Positions 53,839 to 64,000 of a stretch of 64,000 nt of DNA are shown piece after piece. The DNA comes from Lysobacter sp. Root690 (GTDB lineage Bacteria > Pseudomonadota > Gammaproteobacteria > Xanthomonadales > Xanthomonadaceae): assembly GCF_001427785.1 (NCBI RefSeq), contig NZ_LMHM01000017.1:18082-82081 (forward strand), in the 5' to 3' direction. The notes beneath the pieces are model-generated. The model saw nothing but the letters and a program-made list of their open reading frames with translations. It searched no databases and was not told the DNA's origin. How positions within the stretch are numbered: the stretch's first letter is position 1; every line of letters begins with the position of its first letter. Made by a program: the position numbers and the translations under genes.

Positions 53839-55911
53839 TCAGTCGGTTTCGGCCGGCAGCGGCGCCGTCGCGGTGGCGGCCGAGGCCGGGCAGGTGAAGG
53901 ACTTGCGCGCTGTGTTGTTGATCCCGCGCATGCGGTCGCTGACCTTCAACGCATCGCCGTTGAGACGCCAGTCGTAGAGCACGCTGAAAGCCAACACGCG
54001 CGCGACGTACTCGCGGGTTTCCTTGTAGCTGATGGTCTCGATCCAGAAATCCGGATCCATGCCAGGCCGCTGCGACTGCCAGCGCCCCAGCGGCGCGGGG
54101 CCGGCGTTGTAGCCGGCCATGGCGAAATACGGCTGGCCGCCGTACTTGTCGAGCAACTGGCGCAAATACGCCGTGCCCAGAATGATGTTGGTGTCCGAGT
54201 CGTACAGGCTGGCCGCGCCGCCCCAGGGCAGGCCCAGGCTCTTTGCGACCTGCGCGCCGGTGCCGGGCAGCACCTGCATCAGCCCCATCGCGTTGGCGCC
54301 CGAGCGCGCGGTCGGGTTGAAGATGCTTTCGGCGCGGATCTCGGCGGCGACCCAGGCCGGGTCGATGCCGTTGCGCGCCGACTCGCGGCGGATGGTGTCG
54401 CCGTGATGCAGCGGGAAGCGCAGGTAGTACATGCGCTGTTCGTTCGGGGTCTTGTTGAGCGAGAACACCGCGCGGTCGAACCAGTTGTAGCTCTGCGCCA
54501 CTTCGATCGCGATGCGGCGCTGGGTGTCGTCGTAACGGGTCAGCGCATCGTCCCACTCGCGGATCGCCCACGCCGCGCGTTCGATCTGGAACAGGCCCAT
54601 CGCCCGGATCAGGATCGGATCGCGCGCGATCGCGGCCTTGGCCGCGACGCTGTCCTTGGGTTGCACCGGGCACAGCGTGTACGGCAGGCCGAGCCGGTCC
54701 GACGACAGGAAGCCGTGGAAATCGGCGTTCTTGGCCGATTCGCGGTACAGCCGCGCGGCGCTGGTCTTGTCGCCGGCGATTTCGCTCAGCCGCGCTTCGA
54801 AATACTCCCAACGCGATTCGTCGCGCTGCTTGGCGCCCATCTTGCGGATCGCGGCGAGCGCGCCGGCCCAATCCGAACGCGACATGGCTTCGCGCGCGCG
54901 CCATTCGTGCAGGCGTTCGTCGTAGGCCACCTCGGGCACCGCGTTGAGGCGGCGCGCGGACTCGGCGTCGTAGGACGCCACCGACCACAGCGCGGTCTGG
55001 TACAGCACGCGGCCGCGGTCTTCGTCGCTGAAGGCCAGCGCGGAGGCGTACTTGGGCAATTGCGCTTCGGCGCTGGCCGGTTGCGCCTTGGCCAGCTTGG
55101 CCAGGCCGTAGGAGGCGATCTTGCGGCTGCGCTCGGTTTTCGGCCAACTCAGCGCGCGTTCGTTGACGTTATCCAGAAACGCGGCGTAGTCGTTGGCCTG
55201 AGCGAGTTGATCCGCCGGCAATCCTCGCGCCGCCGCACGCATCACCGCCGGCTGCCATTCCGCCGCGGCCGCGTCGATGCGTTCCCAACGCAGTTCAGGG
55301 CTCAGCCCGCCTTGCGCGGCGAGCACCGCGAACGGCGCATCGCAGCTGTCGGGCAGCGACTTGCCGCTGCTACGCCAGATCACCTGCGCGTCCTTGGTCC
55401 ATTGCGCATCGGCCTTGCCGAGCGCCTGCCGCGCGTTCAATTCGGCGCAGCGCAGGCTGACGCTGCGGTCCTTGCCGCTGCTGTTCTTCGGCGTCCATGC
55501 CGCGGTGAACGCGGCCCAGTCTTCGCGGCGCGCGGTCGCGGCCAGCCAGATGTCGCGGAACGCGTCGCCGGAGGCTTCGTTGCCGCGGCGGTTGAGGAAA
55601 TCCTGGGCCTGGCCGTTGTTCACGCTGTCGATGGTGCGGCGCAGGCTGGCGTACTCAACCCAGCCGTACAGCGGATGGCGGGCGATGTCGGCGTATTGGC
55701 CGGCGTCGAACGGCCCGCGTTCGGCGGCGTCGATCGCGGCGCGCACGCGCGGCAGCAACGGATCGACCGCGGGCGCGGGCAGCGCGTTGCTGATCGCCGC
55801 GGGTTTGACCGCGGGCAGGGTCGGCGCCGCGGCCGTGGTTTGGGCGCAGGCGGTGGTGGCGAGGGTCGCGGCGAGCGCGGCGAACAGCAGGGAATAGGGG
55901 CGCGGGAGCAT
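53839..55911 (-). CDS. slt: Soluble-type lytic murein transglycosylase
   Basis: A 690-residue periplasmic enzyme with a signal peptide (about 1-24). A long alpha-superhelical U-domain (about 60-480) is followed by the goose-lysozyme-like catalytic domain: AEIRAESIFNPTARSGANAMGLMQVLPGTG with catalytic Glu in AES, then YNAGPAPLGRW and ETREYVARVL. It cleaves peptidoglycan with formation of 1,6-anhydro-muropeptides. A Cys in TACAQ gives a possible lipobox, so membrane anchoring cannot be excluded. Confidence 0.93.
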   Translation of the reverse strand: MLPRPYSLLFAALAATLATTACAQTTAAAPTLPAVKPAAISNALPAPAVDPLLPRVRAAIDAAERGPFDAGQYADIARHPLYGWVEYASLRRTIDSVNNGQAQDFLNRRGNEASGDAFRDIWLAATARREDWAAFTAAWTPKNSSGKDRSVSLRCAELNARQALGKADAQWTKDAQVIWRSSGKSLPDSCDAPFAVLAAQGGLSPELRWERIDAAAAEWQPAVMRAAARGLPADQLAQANDYAAFLDNVNERALSWPKTERSRKIASYGLAKLAKAQPASAEAQLPKYASALAFSDEDRGRVLYQTALWSVASYDAESARRLNAVPEVAYDERLHEWRAREAMSRSDWAGALAAIRKMGAKQRDESRWEYFEARLSEIAGDKTSAARLYRESAKNADFHGFLSSDRLGLPYTLCPVQPKDSVAAKAAIARDPILIRAMGLFQIERAAWAIREWDDALTRYDDTQRRIAIEVAQSYNWFDRAVFSLNKTPNEQRMYYLRFPLHHGDTIRRESARNGIDPAWVAAEIRAESIFNPTARSGANAMGLMQVLPGTGAQVAKSLGLPWGGAASLYDSDTNIILGTAYLRQLLDKYGGQPYFAMAGYNAGPAPLGRWQSQRPGMDPDFWIETISYKETREYVARVLAFSVLYDWRLNGDALKVSDRMRGINNTARKSFTCPASAATATAPLPAETD

Positions 55912-56323
55912 GTTCGGGACTATAGCCGAGCGTGGATGAATGTCTTATGTGAACGGTGGGTGGATGGGGTGGAGTGGGAATGCGGTCGCGGTGTTTGGTT
56001 GTTCGAGTTGCGGTCGTGGCTTTGCGATGACGATGTTGTTGCGCGGTGTGATGGTCGCGGCTTGTGGCCGGGTGACATTCGATGGGATGCGGCTTTGCTC
56101 GGCGGTTGGGAAGTGCGGAAGCAAAAGCGAATCCCCCCTGCCCCCTTTTCCAAAGGGGGGAAAAGCCAAGGCGGAAAAGCAAAGGCGTGGAAAGCGGGTC
56201 GCGTGTTGGAGCGATGGCATGCAGAATCGGTGCATCGTGACGTTAGCTGGGTGACTCCATGCAAGTGAGCAGGCCTGTGGGCCGACTCACGATCGTCGCT
56301 TGGCTAATTCACTGGAGCACCGT
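55912..56323. other. Intergenic region with a CCCCCTTT hairpin
   Basis: A 412-bp divergent gap between slt and the TauE-type gene. It holds GGTTGTTCG/GGTCGTGG-like low-complexity sequence and one hairpin repeat. No gene is supported. Confidence 0.6.
56130..56166. repeat. CCCCCTTT hairpin repeat
   Basis: AATCCCCCCTGCCCCCTTTT then CCAAAGGGGGGAAAAG, in the opposite orientation to the copy at 30521 and sharing its flank. Confidence 0.8.
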
Positions 56324-57121
56324 ATGGCGATCTGGCTGGTTTTCCTCGCGCTCGGCGCGGTCGCCGGCGTGCTCGCCGGATTGCTCGGCATCGGCGGCGG
56401 TCTGGTGCTGGTCGCGGCGCTGGCGTGGATCGCGCCCGAGATTGGTATCCCGCAGGAAGCGGCCATGCACACCGCGCTGGCCAGTTCGCTGGCCAGCATC
56501 GTGCTGACCGCGACCGCATCGGCGCGCGCGCACGCCAAGCGCGGCAGCGTGATGTGGCCGACCGTGCGCTGGATGGTTCCCGGCCTGCTGCTGGGCGGCT
56601 GGCTCGGCAGCTTCGTCGCGGTGCGCATCGACGGCGAGTGGCTGCGCTGGATCGTCGCCGGTTACTGCCTGATCGCCGCCGCGCAACTGCTGTTCGGCAA
56701 GAACCGCGCCGAACTCGGCGCCGATGCGCCGCCGCCGCAAGGCGCGCCGATGACCGCGGCGGGCGTCGGCATCGGCGCGGTGTCGGCGGTGGTCGGCATC
56801 GGCGGCGGCAGCATGACCGTGCCCTTGCTGGTCTGGCGCGGGGTCGCGCCGGTGCGCGCGGTCGGCACGTCCTCGGCCTGCGGCGTCGCGATCGGCCTCG
56901 CCAGCGCGATCGGCTATGCGCTCAACGCACCGGCCGGCGCCTTGCCCGAGCACGCGATCGGCTATGTGTATCTGCCCGCGGCGATCGGCGTGGCCATCGC
57001 CTCGGTGCTGTGCGCGCCCTACGGCACGCGGCTCGCCCACAAGCTGCATGGCGACACGCTCAAGCGGGTGTTCGCGGCGTTTCTGGTGCTGGTCGCGGTG
57101 AGCCTGCTGCTGGGCGGCTGA
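56324..57121 (+). CDS. TSUP-family anion exporter (TauE/SafE)
   Basis: A 265-residue, eight-helix membrane protein with the two TauE/SafE half-repeats: [20 protein letters not shown] with [19 protein letters not shown], and [31 protein letters not shown]. Members export sulfite or organosulfonates, or act in related sulfur traffic; the substrate here is unknown. The ATG at 56324 has TGGAG six bases upstream; a TTG at 56300 is unlikely. Confidence 0.92.
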   Translation: MAIWLVFLALGAVAGVLAGLLGIGGGLVLVAALAWIAPEIGIPQEAAMHTALASSLASIVLTATASARAHAKRGSVMWPTVRWMVPGLLLGGWLGSFVAVRIDGEWLRWIVAGYCLIAAAQLLFGKNRAELGADAPPPQGAPMTAAGVGIGAVSAVVGIGGGSMTVPLLVWRGVAPVRAVGTSSACGVAIGLASAIGYALNAPAGALPEHAIGYVYLPAAIGVAIASVLCAPYGTRLAHKLHGDTLKRVFAAFLVLVAVSLLLGG

Positions 57122-57290
57122 AAGCGCGACCGGTTTCTCGTTTTTCGACGCTTCGGGCAAGCCCCCCGTGGCGCACTCGCCGGGCCCCGAAAACCCGGCG
57201 CGCGACCGTGCCCGACCCGGTCGCTGCCCCGCATCGGGCCACATGCCAATCAAAACTGAGACCCAGTTGGCAAGTGCCCACTATTTGCGC

Positions 57291-57402
57291 CTTGTGGCGG
57301 CTTCACGAATTGTTTACAACCTTCCGGTGCCGCCGGCCCCGCGCGGGCGGTGCGCCAATGGCCATCAGAGCCAAGCCAAACACCTTGAGGGAGAGAGAGT
57401 CG
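57291..57402 (+). promoter_or_regulatory. Leader shared by the paired TonB receptor genes, copy 1
   Basis: About 110 bp before the ATG shows clear similarity to 60799-60905: CTTGTGGCGGCTTCACGAAT against CTTGCGGCTGCTTCGCGAAT, TTTACAA, and the identical CACCTTGAGGGAGAGAGAG ribosome site. The duplication therefore included the 5' control region. Confidence 0.7.
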
Positions 57403-60330
57403 ATGAAAGCGTCGCGTCGTCACGCCTTGGCGAAAGCCATCCAGTTGTCCCTGCTGGTCGCCCTGCCGGGCTTCGCAGCCGCCCAGGAAGCCGCACCCGC
57501 CAAAGACGCCACCACGCTGGACACCGTCCAGGTCACCGGCACCCGCATCAAGAAGGCCGAGATCGAAAGCCAGGTCCCGGTCCAGACCCTCAATCGCGAA
57601 GACATCGAACGCACCGGTCTGACCTCGATCGGCGACGTGGTGCAGGAACTCACCGGCGCCGGCTCGGCGCTCAACACCAAGTTCAACTCCTCGGGCAACT
57701 TCGGCTTCTCGCCGAACGGCGACGGCATCGGCGCCGGCTCGGCCCAGGTCGACCTGCGTCACCTCGGTCCCAAGCGCGTGCTCGTGCTGGTCGACGGCAT
57801 GCGCTGGGTCAACGAGTCCTCCGCCTCGGGCGTGGGCGCGGCGACCGACCTCAACACCATTCCGCTGGCGATCGTCGAGCGCATCGAAATCCTCGAAGAC
57901 GGCGCGTCCTCGCTGTACGGCTCCGACGCGATCGCCGGCGTGGTCAACATCATCACCCGGCGCAATTTCGACGGCGGCCAGATCAGCCTGAACTACGGCC
58001 AGTACGGTAAGGGCGACGGCGACCTGAAGGGCGTCGACCTGGCGTGGGGCTTCAACACCGATCGCGCCAACCTGTTCCTGGGCTTGAGCTACGTCGATCA
58101 AGACCCCGTGTATTCGCGCGACCGCGCCGTTTCCAGCTTCCCGGTGCCCGGCCTGGGCGTGGAGACCGGCAGCTCGGCGACCCCGAACGGCCGCTTCATC
58201 TTCAACCCGCCGACCGCGAGCACCGCGTGTCCGCTGACCGACGTCGACGACGATCCCTCGACCCCGGCGGTGCCGTTCTGCAACATGACCACGCCCAACG
58301 GCAGCAGCTTCCCGAACGGCGTGCGCTATCCGCAGGACTTCATTCCGTTCACCGGCGCGAACCGCTACAACTTCGCCCGCGAGAACATGATGCTGACGCC
58401 GTCCAAGCGCATGGGCGCGTTCGGCCAGTTCCGCTATCACTTCAGCGACAACGTGCAGGGTTACGTCAAGGCGCTGTACAACCGCCGCGAGTCGACCAAC
58501 CAGGCCGCGCCGGAACCGATCTTCCTCGGCGCCGGCGCCGGCACCGGCAATCCGTGGTCCGAGCAGATCACCATCTCGCGCCTGAATCCGTACAACCCGT
58601 TCGGCTTCGACCTGACCTCGATCGGCCCCAACGCCAACCTCGACACGATCGCGCGTCGTCCGGTCGAAGGCGGCCCGCGCGTGTTCGAGCAGCAGGTCGA
58701 CACCAAGTACATCGCGGCCGGCGTGGAAGGCAGCTTCGATGTCGGCGACCGCACCTATTTCTGGGACGTCAACGTCGCCAGCAACAGGAACGAAGCCGAC
58801 CAGACCAACTACGGCAGCTACAACGTCCGCAACATCAACATCGCCCTGGGCGATCCGGCGCTGTGCGCCGCGACCCCGGGCTGCGTGCCGCTCAACATCT
58901 TCGGCGGCCCGGGCACCATCACCCCGGCGATGCTGCAGTGGATCAGCCCGGTCATCCGCGACCGCAGCGAGCAGAAGCTGCAGACCGTCACCGCCAACTT
59001 CTCCGGCGACCTGTTCAACCTGTGGGCCGGTCCGCTGTCGTTCGCGGCCGGTTACGAGTACCGCAAGTACGAAGGTTTCTACCGGCCCGATCCGATCACC
59101 GTCGCCGGTTACTACAACGGCACCCAGTCGCTGCCGACCCAGGGCGAGTACGACGTCAACGAAGCCTATGTCGAACTCAACCTGCCGTTGATCAAGGAAG
59201 GTTCGTTCGGCAAGAGCCTGGATCTGAGCCTGGCCGGCCGCTATTCGGATTACTCGACCTTCGGCGGACAGTTCACCCCGAAGTACGGCCTGCGCTGGCA
59301 GGTCGCCGATGAATTCCTGCTGCGCACCACCTACGCCGAAGGCTTCCGCGCGCCGTCGATCGGCGAGTTGTTCGGTTCGGCCAGCCGCGCCGACCTGCAG
59401 CTCAGCGATCCCTGCCTGACCTCCATCACCGGCGCGCCGCCGACCGGCAACCGCGCCAACTGCGCCGCGCTCGGCGTGCCGGCCGGCGCCGCCCAGGCCA
59501 ACAGCCAGATCTCGGTGCAGACCGGCGGCAACCAGGACCTCGAGCCGGAAACCGCGCGCAGCTTCACCGCCGGCTTCGTCTACAGCCCGGCCTGGGCCGC
59601 GGGCGTGCCGTGGTCGGACAAGTTCGACTTCGAAGTCACCTACTACCGCCACTCGCTGGAAGGCGCGGTGCAGGCGATCGACGCGCAGACCCAGCTCAAC
59701 CTGTGCGTGCAGACGCTCGATCCGCTGTATTGCGGCGGCATCACCCGTTCCTCGATCGGCGGCATCTCCTCGTTCGAGAACAAGCTGACCAACCTGGGTT
59801 CGATCAAGACCTCCGGCTGGGACATCGACTTCTTCTGGACCCTGCCGGAAACCTCGTGGGGCCAGTTCAAGATCAACTGGCAGAACACCTGGGTCACCCA
59901 GTACGAAGCCCTGGGCGCCGCCGGCCAGATCCAGCCGCGCAAGCCCGGCGTGGAAGTCAACGACAGCGCGATCCCGGAATGGTCGTCCAACGCGACGCTG
60001 TCGTGGAAGAAGAACAACTGGAACGCGTCGTGGACCGTGCGCCACATCTCCGAGCTGACCGAAATCTGTCAGGCCTCGGCGCTGGACTCGCCGTACTGCG
60101 ACAACCCGGTGACCGGCGAGAACAAGCTGGCGGCGATCACCTACCACGACCTGCAGCTGGGCTACCGCTTCGAGCTGCTCAAGGGCCTGCAGATCACCGG
60201 TGGCGTCAACAACGTCGCCGACAAGGATCCGCCGGTGTGCCTGTCGTGCTCGCTCAACGGTTACGACGCGTCCACCTACGACATCCCGGGCGGCCGCTTC
60301 TTCTACCTGCGCGCGGATCTGCGCTTCTAA
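57403..60330 (+). CDS. TonB-dependent receptor, paralogue 1
   Basis: A 975-residue receptor: signal peptide [20 protein letters not shown] to about residue 26, [18 protein letters not shown] as the TonB-box region, a plug with [20 protein letters not shown] and [31 protein letters not shown], and a large barrel ending RADLRF. A late CLSCSLNG Cys pair and [19 protein letters not shown] are shared with paralogue 2. It belongs to the long Xanthomonadaceae type often linked to uptake of plant- or peptide-derived compounds; substrate unknown. GAGGGAGAGAGAG precedes the ATG. Confidence 0.93.
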   Translation: MKASRRHALAKAIQLSLLVALPGFAAAQEAAPAKDATTLDTVQVTGTRIKKAEIESQVPVQTLNREDIERTGLTSIGDVVQELTGAGSALNTKFNSSGNFGFSPNGDGIGAGSAQVDLRHLGPKRVLVLVDGMRWVNESSASGVGAATDLNTIPLAIVERIEILEDGASSLYGSDAIAGVVNIITRRNFDGGQISLNYGQYGKGDGDLKGVDLAWGFNTDRANLFLGLSYVDQDPVYSRDRAVSSFPVPGLGVETGSSATPNGRFIFNPPTASTACPLTDVDDDPSTPAVPFCNMTTPNGSSFPNGVRYPQDFIPFTGANRYNFARENMMLTPSKRMGAFGQFRYHFSDNVQGYVKALYNRRESTNQAAPEPIFLGAGAGTGNPWSEQITISRLNPYNPFGFDLTSIGPNANLDTIARRPVEGGPRVFEQQVDTKYIAAGVEGSFDVGDRTYFWDVNVASNRNEADQTNYGSYNVRNINIALGDPALCAATPGCVPLNIFGGPGTITPAMLQWISPVIRDRSEQKLQTVTANFSGDLFNLWAGPLSFAAGYEYRKYEGFYRPDPITVAGYYNGTQSLPTQGEYDVNEAYVELNLPLIKEGSFGKSLDLSLAGRYSDYSTFGGQFTPKYGLRWQVADEFLLRTTYAEGFRAPSIGELFGSASRADLQLSDPCLTSITGAPPTGNRANCAALGVPAGAAQANSQISVQTGGNQDLEPETARSFTAGFVYSPAWAAGVPWSDKFDFEVTYYRHSLEGAVQAIDAQTQLNLCVQTLDPLYCGGITRSSIGGISSFENKLTNLGSIKTSGWDIDFFWTLPETSWGQFKINWQNTWVTQYEALGAAGQIQPRKPGVEVNDSAIPEWSSNATLSWKKNNWNASWTVRHISELTEICQASALDSPYCDNPVTGENKLAAITYHDLQLGYRFELLKGLQITGGVNNVADKDPPVCLSCSLNGYDASTYDIPGGRFFYLRADLRF

Positions 60331-60430
60331 TGGAATCGAGCTGATGGCGTCGAGCTGACCGCGCGGCCGCAACCCGGACGCAAGCGATCGACACCGGTTT
60401 CAGTGCATAACTGAAACATCGAAACCCAAG

Positions 60431-60460
60431 ACGGCCGGTAGGAAACTACCGGCCGTTTTT
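60431..60460 (+). terminator. Intrinsic terminator of TonB receptor paralogue 1
   Basis: Perfect 11-bp stem ACGGCCGGTAG / CTACCGGCCGT with GAAA loop, then TTTT. Confidence 0.93.
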
Positions 60461-60466
60461 GTTGAG

Positions 60467-60676
60467 CCGGATTTGCCGGGCGGATTTCGTCAGGCCGATC
60501 TCGTCAGGCAAATTTCGTCCGACAAATTTCCTCAGACGGATTTACTCGGACGGATTTACTCGGACGGATTTACTCGGACAGATTTCATCAGGCGGATTTT
60601 TGCTGGGCGGATCGCGCCGGGCCGTTCTTGCCGAGTGGATCTTTGCCGGACGAATCTCGCCGGACGATTCCGCTCA
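60467..60676. repeat. 14-bp tandem repeat array, 15 units
   Basis: Units of consensus CGGATTTNNTCNGG follow each other every 14 bp without slippage. Units 6-8 (60537-60578) are identical CGGATTTACTCGGA; outer units diverge gradually. A 14-bp period changes reading frame each unit, so it is not coding. It ends before the promoter region of paralogue 2. Confidence 0.88.
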
Positions 60677-60798
60677 AGAGCCCGTAAGGCACGTTTTTGG
60701 TGAGAGTTCTCGGCCGCCATGCGACGGCCTAATCGCGATCGCATCACGCTTTAAATGGACTTGAGTTCCTGCACAGCGTCAATGCATGTTTTTGCTGT

Positions 60799-60905
60799 CT
60801 TGCGGCTGCTTCGCGAATGCTTACAAACTCGGCAGCCGTCCGCTGGGGGCGACGGCGAGCCCGGCCGTCAGAGCCGGGCCAATCACCTTGAGGGAGAGAG
60901 AGCCG
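60799..60905 (+). promoter_or_regulatory. Leader shared by the paired TonB receptor genes, copy 2
   Basis: Counterpart of 57291-57402 with the same CTTGAGGGAGAGAGAG ribosome site and CTTACAAA segment. Confidence 0.7.
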
Positions 60906-63800
60906 ATGAAAGCGTCGCGTCGTCATGTCCTGGCGAAAGCCATCCAGTTGTCGTTGTTGATCGGCCTGCCCGGCGTCGCCGCCGCGCAGGACGCAGCACC
61001 CGCCCGCGAAGCCACCACGCTGGACACCGTCCAGGTCACCGGCACCCGCATCAAGAAGGCCGAGATCGAAAGCCAGGTCCCGGTCCAGACGCTCACCCGC
61101 GAAGACATCGAACGCACCGGCCTGACTTCGATCGGCGACGTGGTGCAGGAACTCACCGGTTCGGGCTCGTCGTTCAACGGCAAGCGCAACGCCTCGGGCA
61201 ACGACGGCTTCCCGTCCGACGGCGGCGGCGTCGGCGCCGGCGCGACCACGGTCGACCTGCGCCACCTGGGTTCCAAGCGCGTGCTGGTGCTGGTCGACGG
61301 CATCCGCTGGGTCAATGAGTCGTCGGCTTCGGGCGTGGGTTCGGCGACCGACCTCAACACCATTCCGCTGGCCATCGTCGAACGCATCGAAGTGCTCGAG
61401 GACGGCGCGTCCTCGCTGTACGGCTCCGACGCGATCGCCGGCGTGGTCAACATCATCACCCGGCGCAATTTCGACGGCTTTCAGCTCACCACCAATTTCG
61501 GCCAGTACACCGAGGGCGACGGCACCAGCCGCGGCCTCGACTTCGCCTACGGCGGCAGCAGCGATCGCGCCACCTGGTTCCTCGGCGCCAGCTACACCAA
61601 GCAGGACGAAGTCAGTTCCTCCGATCGCGAGCGTGCGCGCTTCCCGGTGCCCGGTACCGGCCTGGCGCTGGGCAGTTCGCGCGTGCCCGGCGGCCGCATC
61701 GCCTTCACCGCGCCGGACGGCCGCAAATACGACCTAGTCGCCAACGCGGGCCAGAGCAATCCGACCTATACGCCCGGCCAGGCGCCGTGTTCGGCCGGCG
61801 TGCCGCGCACCGACGGCTTTCATTGCTTCGGTTCCAACGATCCGTTCAACTTCGCGCCGTTCAACTACGTGCTGTCGCCGTCCGAGCGCAAGGGCGTGTT
61901 CGGCCAGTTCCGCTTCGACATCAACGACAAGGTGCGCTGGTACGCGCGTGCCTTGCTCAATCGCCGCGATTCGGAAAACCGCGCCGCGCCCGAGCCGATC
62001 GACCTGGGTCCCGGCGCCGGCAACGACTTCGCCGCCAACGTGGTGATTCCGGTCAACCATCCGTTCAACCCGTTCGGCGTGCAGCTCGATTCGAGCAACC
62101 TGAGCATCCTGCGTCGCCGTCCCGTGGAAGGCGGCCCGCGCCGCTTCGAACAGCAGGTCGACACCTGGTTCGTCGGCACCGGCCTCGAAGGCACCTTCGA
62201 CGTCGGCGAGCGCGCCTGGTTCTGGGACGCCAATCTCGCCAGCAGCCGCAACAAGGCCGAGCAGACCAACCGCGGCAGCTACAACGCCAAGAACATCGCC
62301 ATCGCCATGGGCGATCCGGCGATCTGCGCGGCCACGCCGGGATGCACGCCGTTGAACATCTTCGGCTACAACACCATCACTCCGGCGATGCTGAAGTACA
62401 TCAGCCCGGTGTTGCACGACCGCAGCGAGAACAAACTGCAGCAGGCGACGTTCAACCTGTCCGGCGATCTGTTCGAGATGTGGGCCGGCCCGCTGTCGTT
62501 CGCGACCGGTTACGAATATCGCAAGTACGAAGGCTCGTACCGTCCCGACCCGATCACCGTGCGCGGCGAATACAACGGCGTGCCCTCGCTGCCAACCCAG
62601 GGCGAGTACGACGTCAACGAAGTCTATGTCGAACTCAACGTGCCGCTGTTCAAGGACTCGGCGTTCGGCAAGGGTCTGGACCTGAGCCTGGCCGGTCGCT
62701 ATTCGGATTACTCCACCTTCGGCGGCGAGTTCACGCCGAAGTACGGCCTGCGCTGGCAGGTGGCCGACGAGCTGCTGTTGCGCGGCACCTATGCGGAAGG
62801 TTTTCGCGCGCCGTCGATCGGCGAGTTGTTCGGTTCGCAGAGCCGCGCCGACGTCGGCATGATCGATCCGTGCCTGATCGGTTCCAACGGCGCGCCGCCG
62901 ACCGGCAACGCCGCCAACTGCGCCGCGCAGGGCGTCAATCCGGGCACGCGTCAGGTCGATCCGCAGATCTCGGTGCTGACCGGCGGTAATCCGAACCTGG
63001 AACCGGAGCGTTCGACCAGCTTCTCGCTGGGCTTCGTGTGGTCGCCGTCGATTCTCGAAGACAGCGCGATCGCCAAGCGCGTCGACATCGAGGGCACGTT
63101 CTACAGCCACCGCATCGAAGGCGCGATCCAGGCCATCGACCCGCAGACCCAGCTCAACCTGTGCGTGCAGACGCTGTCGCCGGAATTCTGCGGCGGCATC
63201 CAGCGCAATCCGATCACCGACCAGATCGACGGCTTCGCCAATTTCCTGGGCAACCTGAGCGTGATCAAGACCGACGGCTGGGACATCGACGTGTTCTGGA
63301 CCCTGCCGGAAACGCGCTTCGGCCAGTTCAAGCTGATCTGGCAGAACACCATCGTGGGCAACTACGAAGCCGTCGGCGCCGACGGTTCGCTGCAGCCGTT
63401 GCAGGTCGGCCGACTGGTCAGCGATCCGGTGACCCGTTCGATTCCCGAATGGACTTCGAACGCAACCCTGGAATGGAGCTACGGCCACTGGAACGCATCG
63501 TGGACCGCGCGCCACATCAGCCAACTGGTCGAAGACTGCGGCGACGCCGCCGATTTCGCGGTATGCAAGAACGATCCGCAGACCGGCCAGAACCGTCTGG
63601 GCGCGACGACCTTCCACGATTTCCAGGTCGGTTACCGTTTCGATGTGCTTAAGGGGCTGCAACTGCAGGCGGGCATGAACAACGTGTTCGGCAAGGACCC
63701 GCCGGTGTGTCTGGCCTGCAACCTCAACGGCTTCGACGGCTCGACCTACGATCTGCCGGGTGGCGGTTACTACTACCTGCGCGCGGATCTGCGGTTCTGA
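60906..63800 (+). CDS. TonB-dependent receptor, paralogue 2
   Basis: A 964-residue tandem paralogue of the preceding receptor. The signal peptide, TonB-box region ([18 protein letters not shown]), plug ([20 protein letters not shown]) and C-terminal barrel ([18 protein letters not shown]) are nearly the same. Extracellular-loop stretches differ: compare [17 protein letters not shown] with the matching region of paralogue 1, and the loop around residues 240-330. That pattern fits duplication followed by change of ligand specificity. The ATG at 60906 has the same ribosome site as paralogue 1. Confidence 0.93.
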   Translation: MKASRRHVLAKAIQLSLLIGLPGVAAAQDAAPAREATTLDTVQVTGTRIKKAEIESQVPVQTLTREDIERTGLTSIGDVVQELTGSGSSFNGKRNASGNDGFPSDGGGVGAGATTVDLRHLGSKRVLVLVDGIRWVNESSASGVGSATDLNTIPLAIVERIEVLEDGASSLYGSDAIAGVVNIITRRNFDGFQLTTNFGQYTEGDGTSRGLDFAYGGSSDRATWFLGASYTKQDEVSSSDRERARFPVPGTGLALGSSRVPGGRIAFTAPDGRKYDLVANAGQSNPTYTPGQAPCSAGVPRTDGFHCFGSNDPFNFAPFNYVLSPSERKGVFGQFRFDINDKVRWYARALLNRRDSENRAAPEPIDLGPGAGNDFAANVVIPVNHPFNPFGVQLDSSNLSILRRRPVEGGPRRFEQQVDTWFVGTGLEGTFDVGERAWFWDANLASSRNKAEQTNRGSYNAKNIAIAMGDPAICAATPGCTPLNIFGYNTITPAMLKYISPVLHDRSENKLQQATFNLSGDLFEMWAGPLSFATGYEYRKYEGSYRPDPITVRGEYNGVPSLPTQGEYDVNEVYVELNVPLFKDSAFGKGLDLSLAGRYSDYSTFGGEFTPKYGLRWQVADELLLRGTYAEGFRAPSIGELFGSQSRADVGMIDPCLIGSNGAPPTGNAANCAAQGVNPGTRQVDPQISVLTGGNPNLEPERSTSFSLGFVWSPSILEDSAIAKRVDIEGTFYSHRIEGAIQAIDPQTQLNLCVQTLSPEFCGGIQRNPITDQIDGFANFLGNLSVIKTDGWDIDVFWTLPETRFGQFKLIWQNTIVGNYEAVGADGSLQPLQVGRLVSDPVTRSIPEWTSNATLEWSYGHWNASWTARHISQLVEDCGDAADFAVCKNDPQTGQNRLGATTFHDFQVGYRFDVLKGLQLQAGMNNVFGKDPPVCLACNLNGFDGSTYDLPGGGYYYLRADLRF

Positions 63801-63822
63801 TCGTAGCGGGGTGCGTTCAAGG

Positions 63823-63850
63823 CCGCGGCCGTTGATCGGCCGCGGTTCTT
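63823..63850 (+). terminator. Possible terminator after paralogue 2
   Basis: 9-bp stem CCGCGGCCG / CGGCCGCGG with TTGAT loop, followed by only a weak T-run (TTCTT). Confidence 0.55.
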
Positions 63851-63872
63851 CATCGATGCGTTCAAAGCAACG

Positions 63873-63898
63873 GCCGGTGGGTTCGCCACCGGCTGTTT
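63873..63898 (+). terminator. Second hairpin downstream of paralogue 2
   Basis: 8-bp stem GCCGGTGG / CCACCGGC with GTTCG loop, followed by TGTTT. May act with the hairpin at 63823. Confidence 0.5.
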
Positions 63899-63982
63899 GC
63901 GCTTGTGCGGCGGCAAGTTCACGGACGCCTTTCGCTCGTTGCGTGCTTTACGTCGTACCTCGCCGTCGCTTATGGCTGCCCC

Positions 63983-64000
63983 CTGTAGGAGCGGCGCGAG
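63983..64000 (+). repeat. GTAG REP element cut by the window end
   Basis: CTGTAGGAGCGGCGCGAG runs to the last base; it matches the other REP copies. Confidence 0.8.

Larger units (their letters stand above)
60331..60905. other. Intergenic region between the receptor paralogues
   Basis: Contains in order a strong terminator, the 14-bp tandem array, a low-GC segment at 60690-60800 likely to hold a promoter, and the shared leader. The short frames at 60459-60764 read the array and are not accepted as genes. Confidence 0.75.

Noticed and set aside
57250..60372. 1040-codon open frame antisense to a TonB receptor
   Set aside because: Composition-driven shadow with no family resemblance.
60459..60764. 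Pentapeptide-like proteins encoded by the 14-bp array
   Set aside because: A 14-bp period shifts frame each unit; the apparent peptide pattern is a by-product of the DNA repeat, and the starts are non-ATG or unsupported.

Overview
The window looks like a chromosome segment of a Lysobacter-type member of the Xanthomonadaceae. This is inferred from very high GC, many TonB-dependent receptors, GTAG-headed REP palindromes like those of Stenotrophomonas and relatives, an aa3 oxidase with its assembly genes, and type VI-style toxin genes. No rRNA, tRNA, CRISPR array, insertion sequence or prophage was seen.

Layout. (1) 1-8260: the end of a FadL-type porin gene, then a minus-strand group that reads, 5' to 3', MerR regulator, YHS metal-binding protein, two haem-oxygenase-like diiron oxidases, two fumarase/adenylosuccinate-lyase-fold lyases and a SAM methyltransferase. 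The five enzymes match in kind, number and order the flc operon (PA3519 to PA3515) that makes the copper antibiotic fluopsin C in Pseudomonas aeruginosa. With a metal-sensing regulator and a metal-binding protein in front, this is the most interesting system here. (2) 8595-10294: YiiM-like MOSC protein, DUF2164 protein, a lipoprotein. (3) 10783-14001: PutA. (4) 14527-23307: cytochrome c oxidase subunits II, I and III with CtaG, SURF1, a Sco-like protein, haem A synthase and haem O synthase. Oxidase and haem A supply form one block, broken only by a small opposite-strand membrane gene. (5) 23362-26311: amidohydrolase, DUF2306 protein, SLC10A7-like transporter. (6) 26590-30175: a nonspecific endonuclease toxin with a probable immunity gene, and a large divergent protein of unknown function. 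(7) 30585-33883: S9 peptidase and an unusual Tat-exported M19 dipeptidase. (8) 34621-41603: dnaG, GST, YihY, a frameshifted SEC-C protein, YqeY, rpsU, tsaD and folB, a loosened version of the rpsU-dnaG region. (9) 41854-48628: membrane proteins, a MidA-type methyltransferase, VanZ and a TonB receptor. (10) 48824-51008: a PAAR protein fused to a metzincin-like protease, a lipoprotein that may be its immunity factor, and a frameshifted periplasmic gene. (11) 51093-57121: cca, PH-domain protein, NDUFA9-like protein, Slt transglycosylase and TauE/SafE exporter. (12) 57403-63800: two tandem paralogous TonB receptors separated by a 14-bp tandem repeat array.

Intergenic DNA is rich in small repeats: GTAG REPs, including a long form; elements with GTCATTCCCGCG ends; heptamer GGGATTC elements; a 141-bp inverted-repeat element; and CCCCCTTT hairpins. 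Two genes (SEC-C; 50450-51008) look intact apart from one frameshift each, so sequencing error and real decay are both possible. Everything here comes from reading the sequence; no database search was run.
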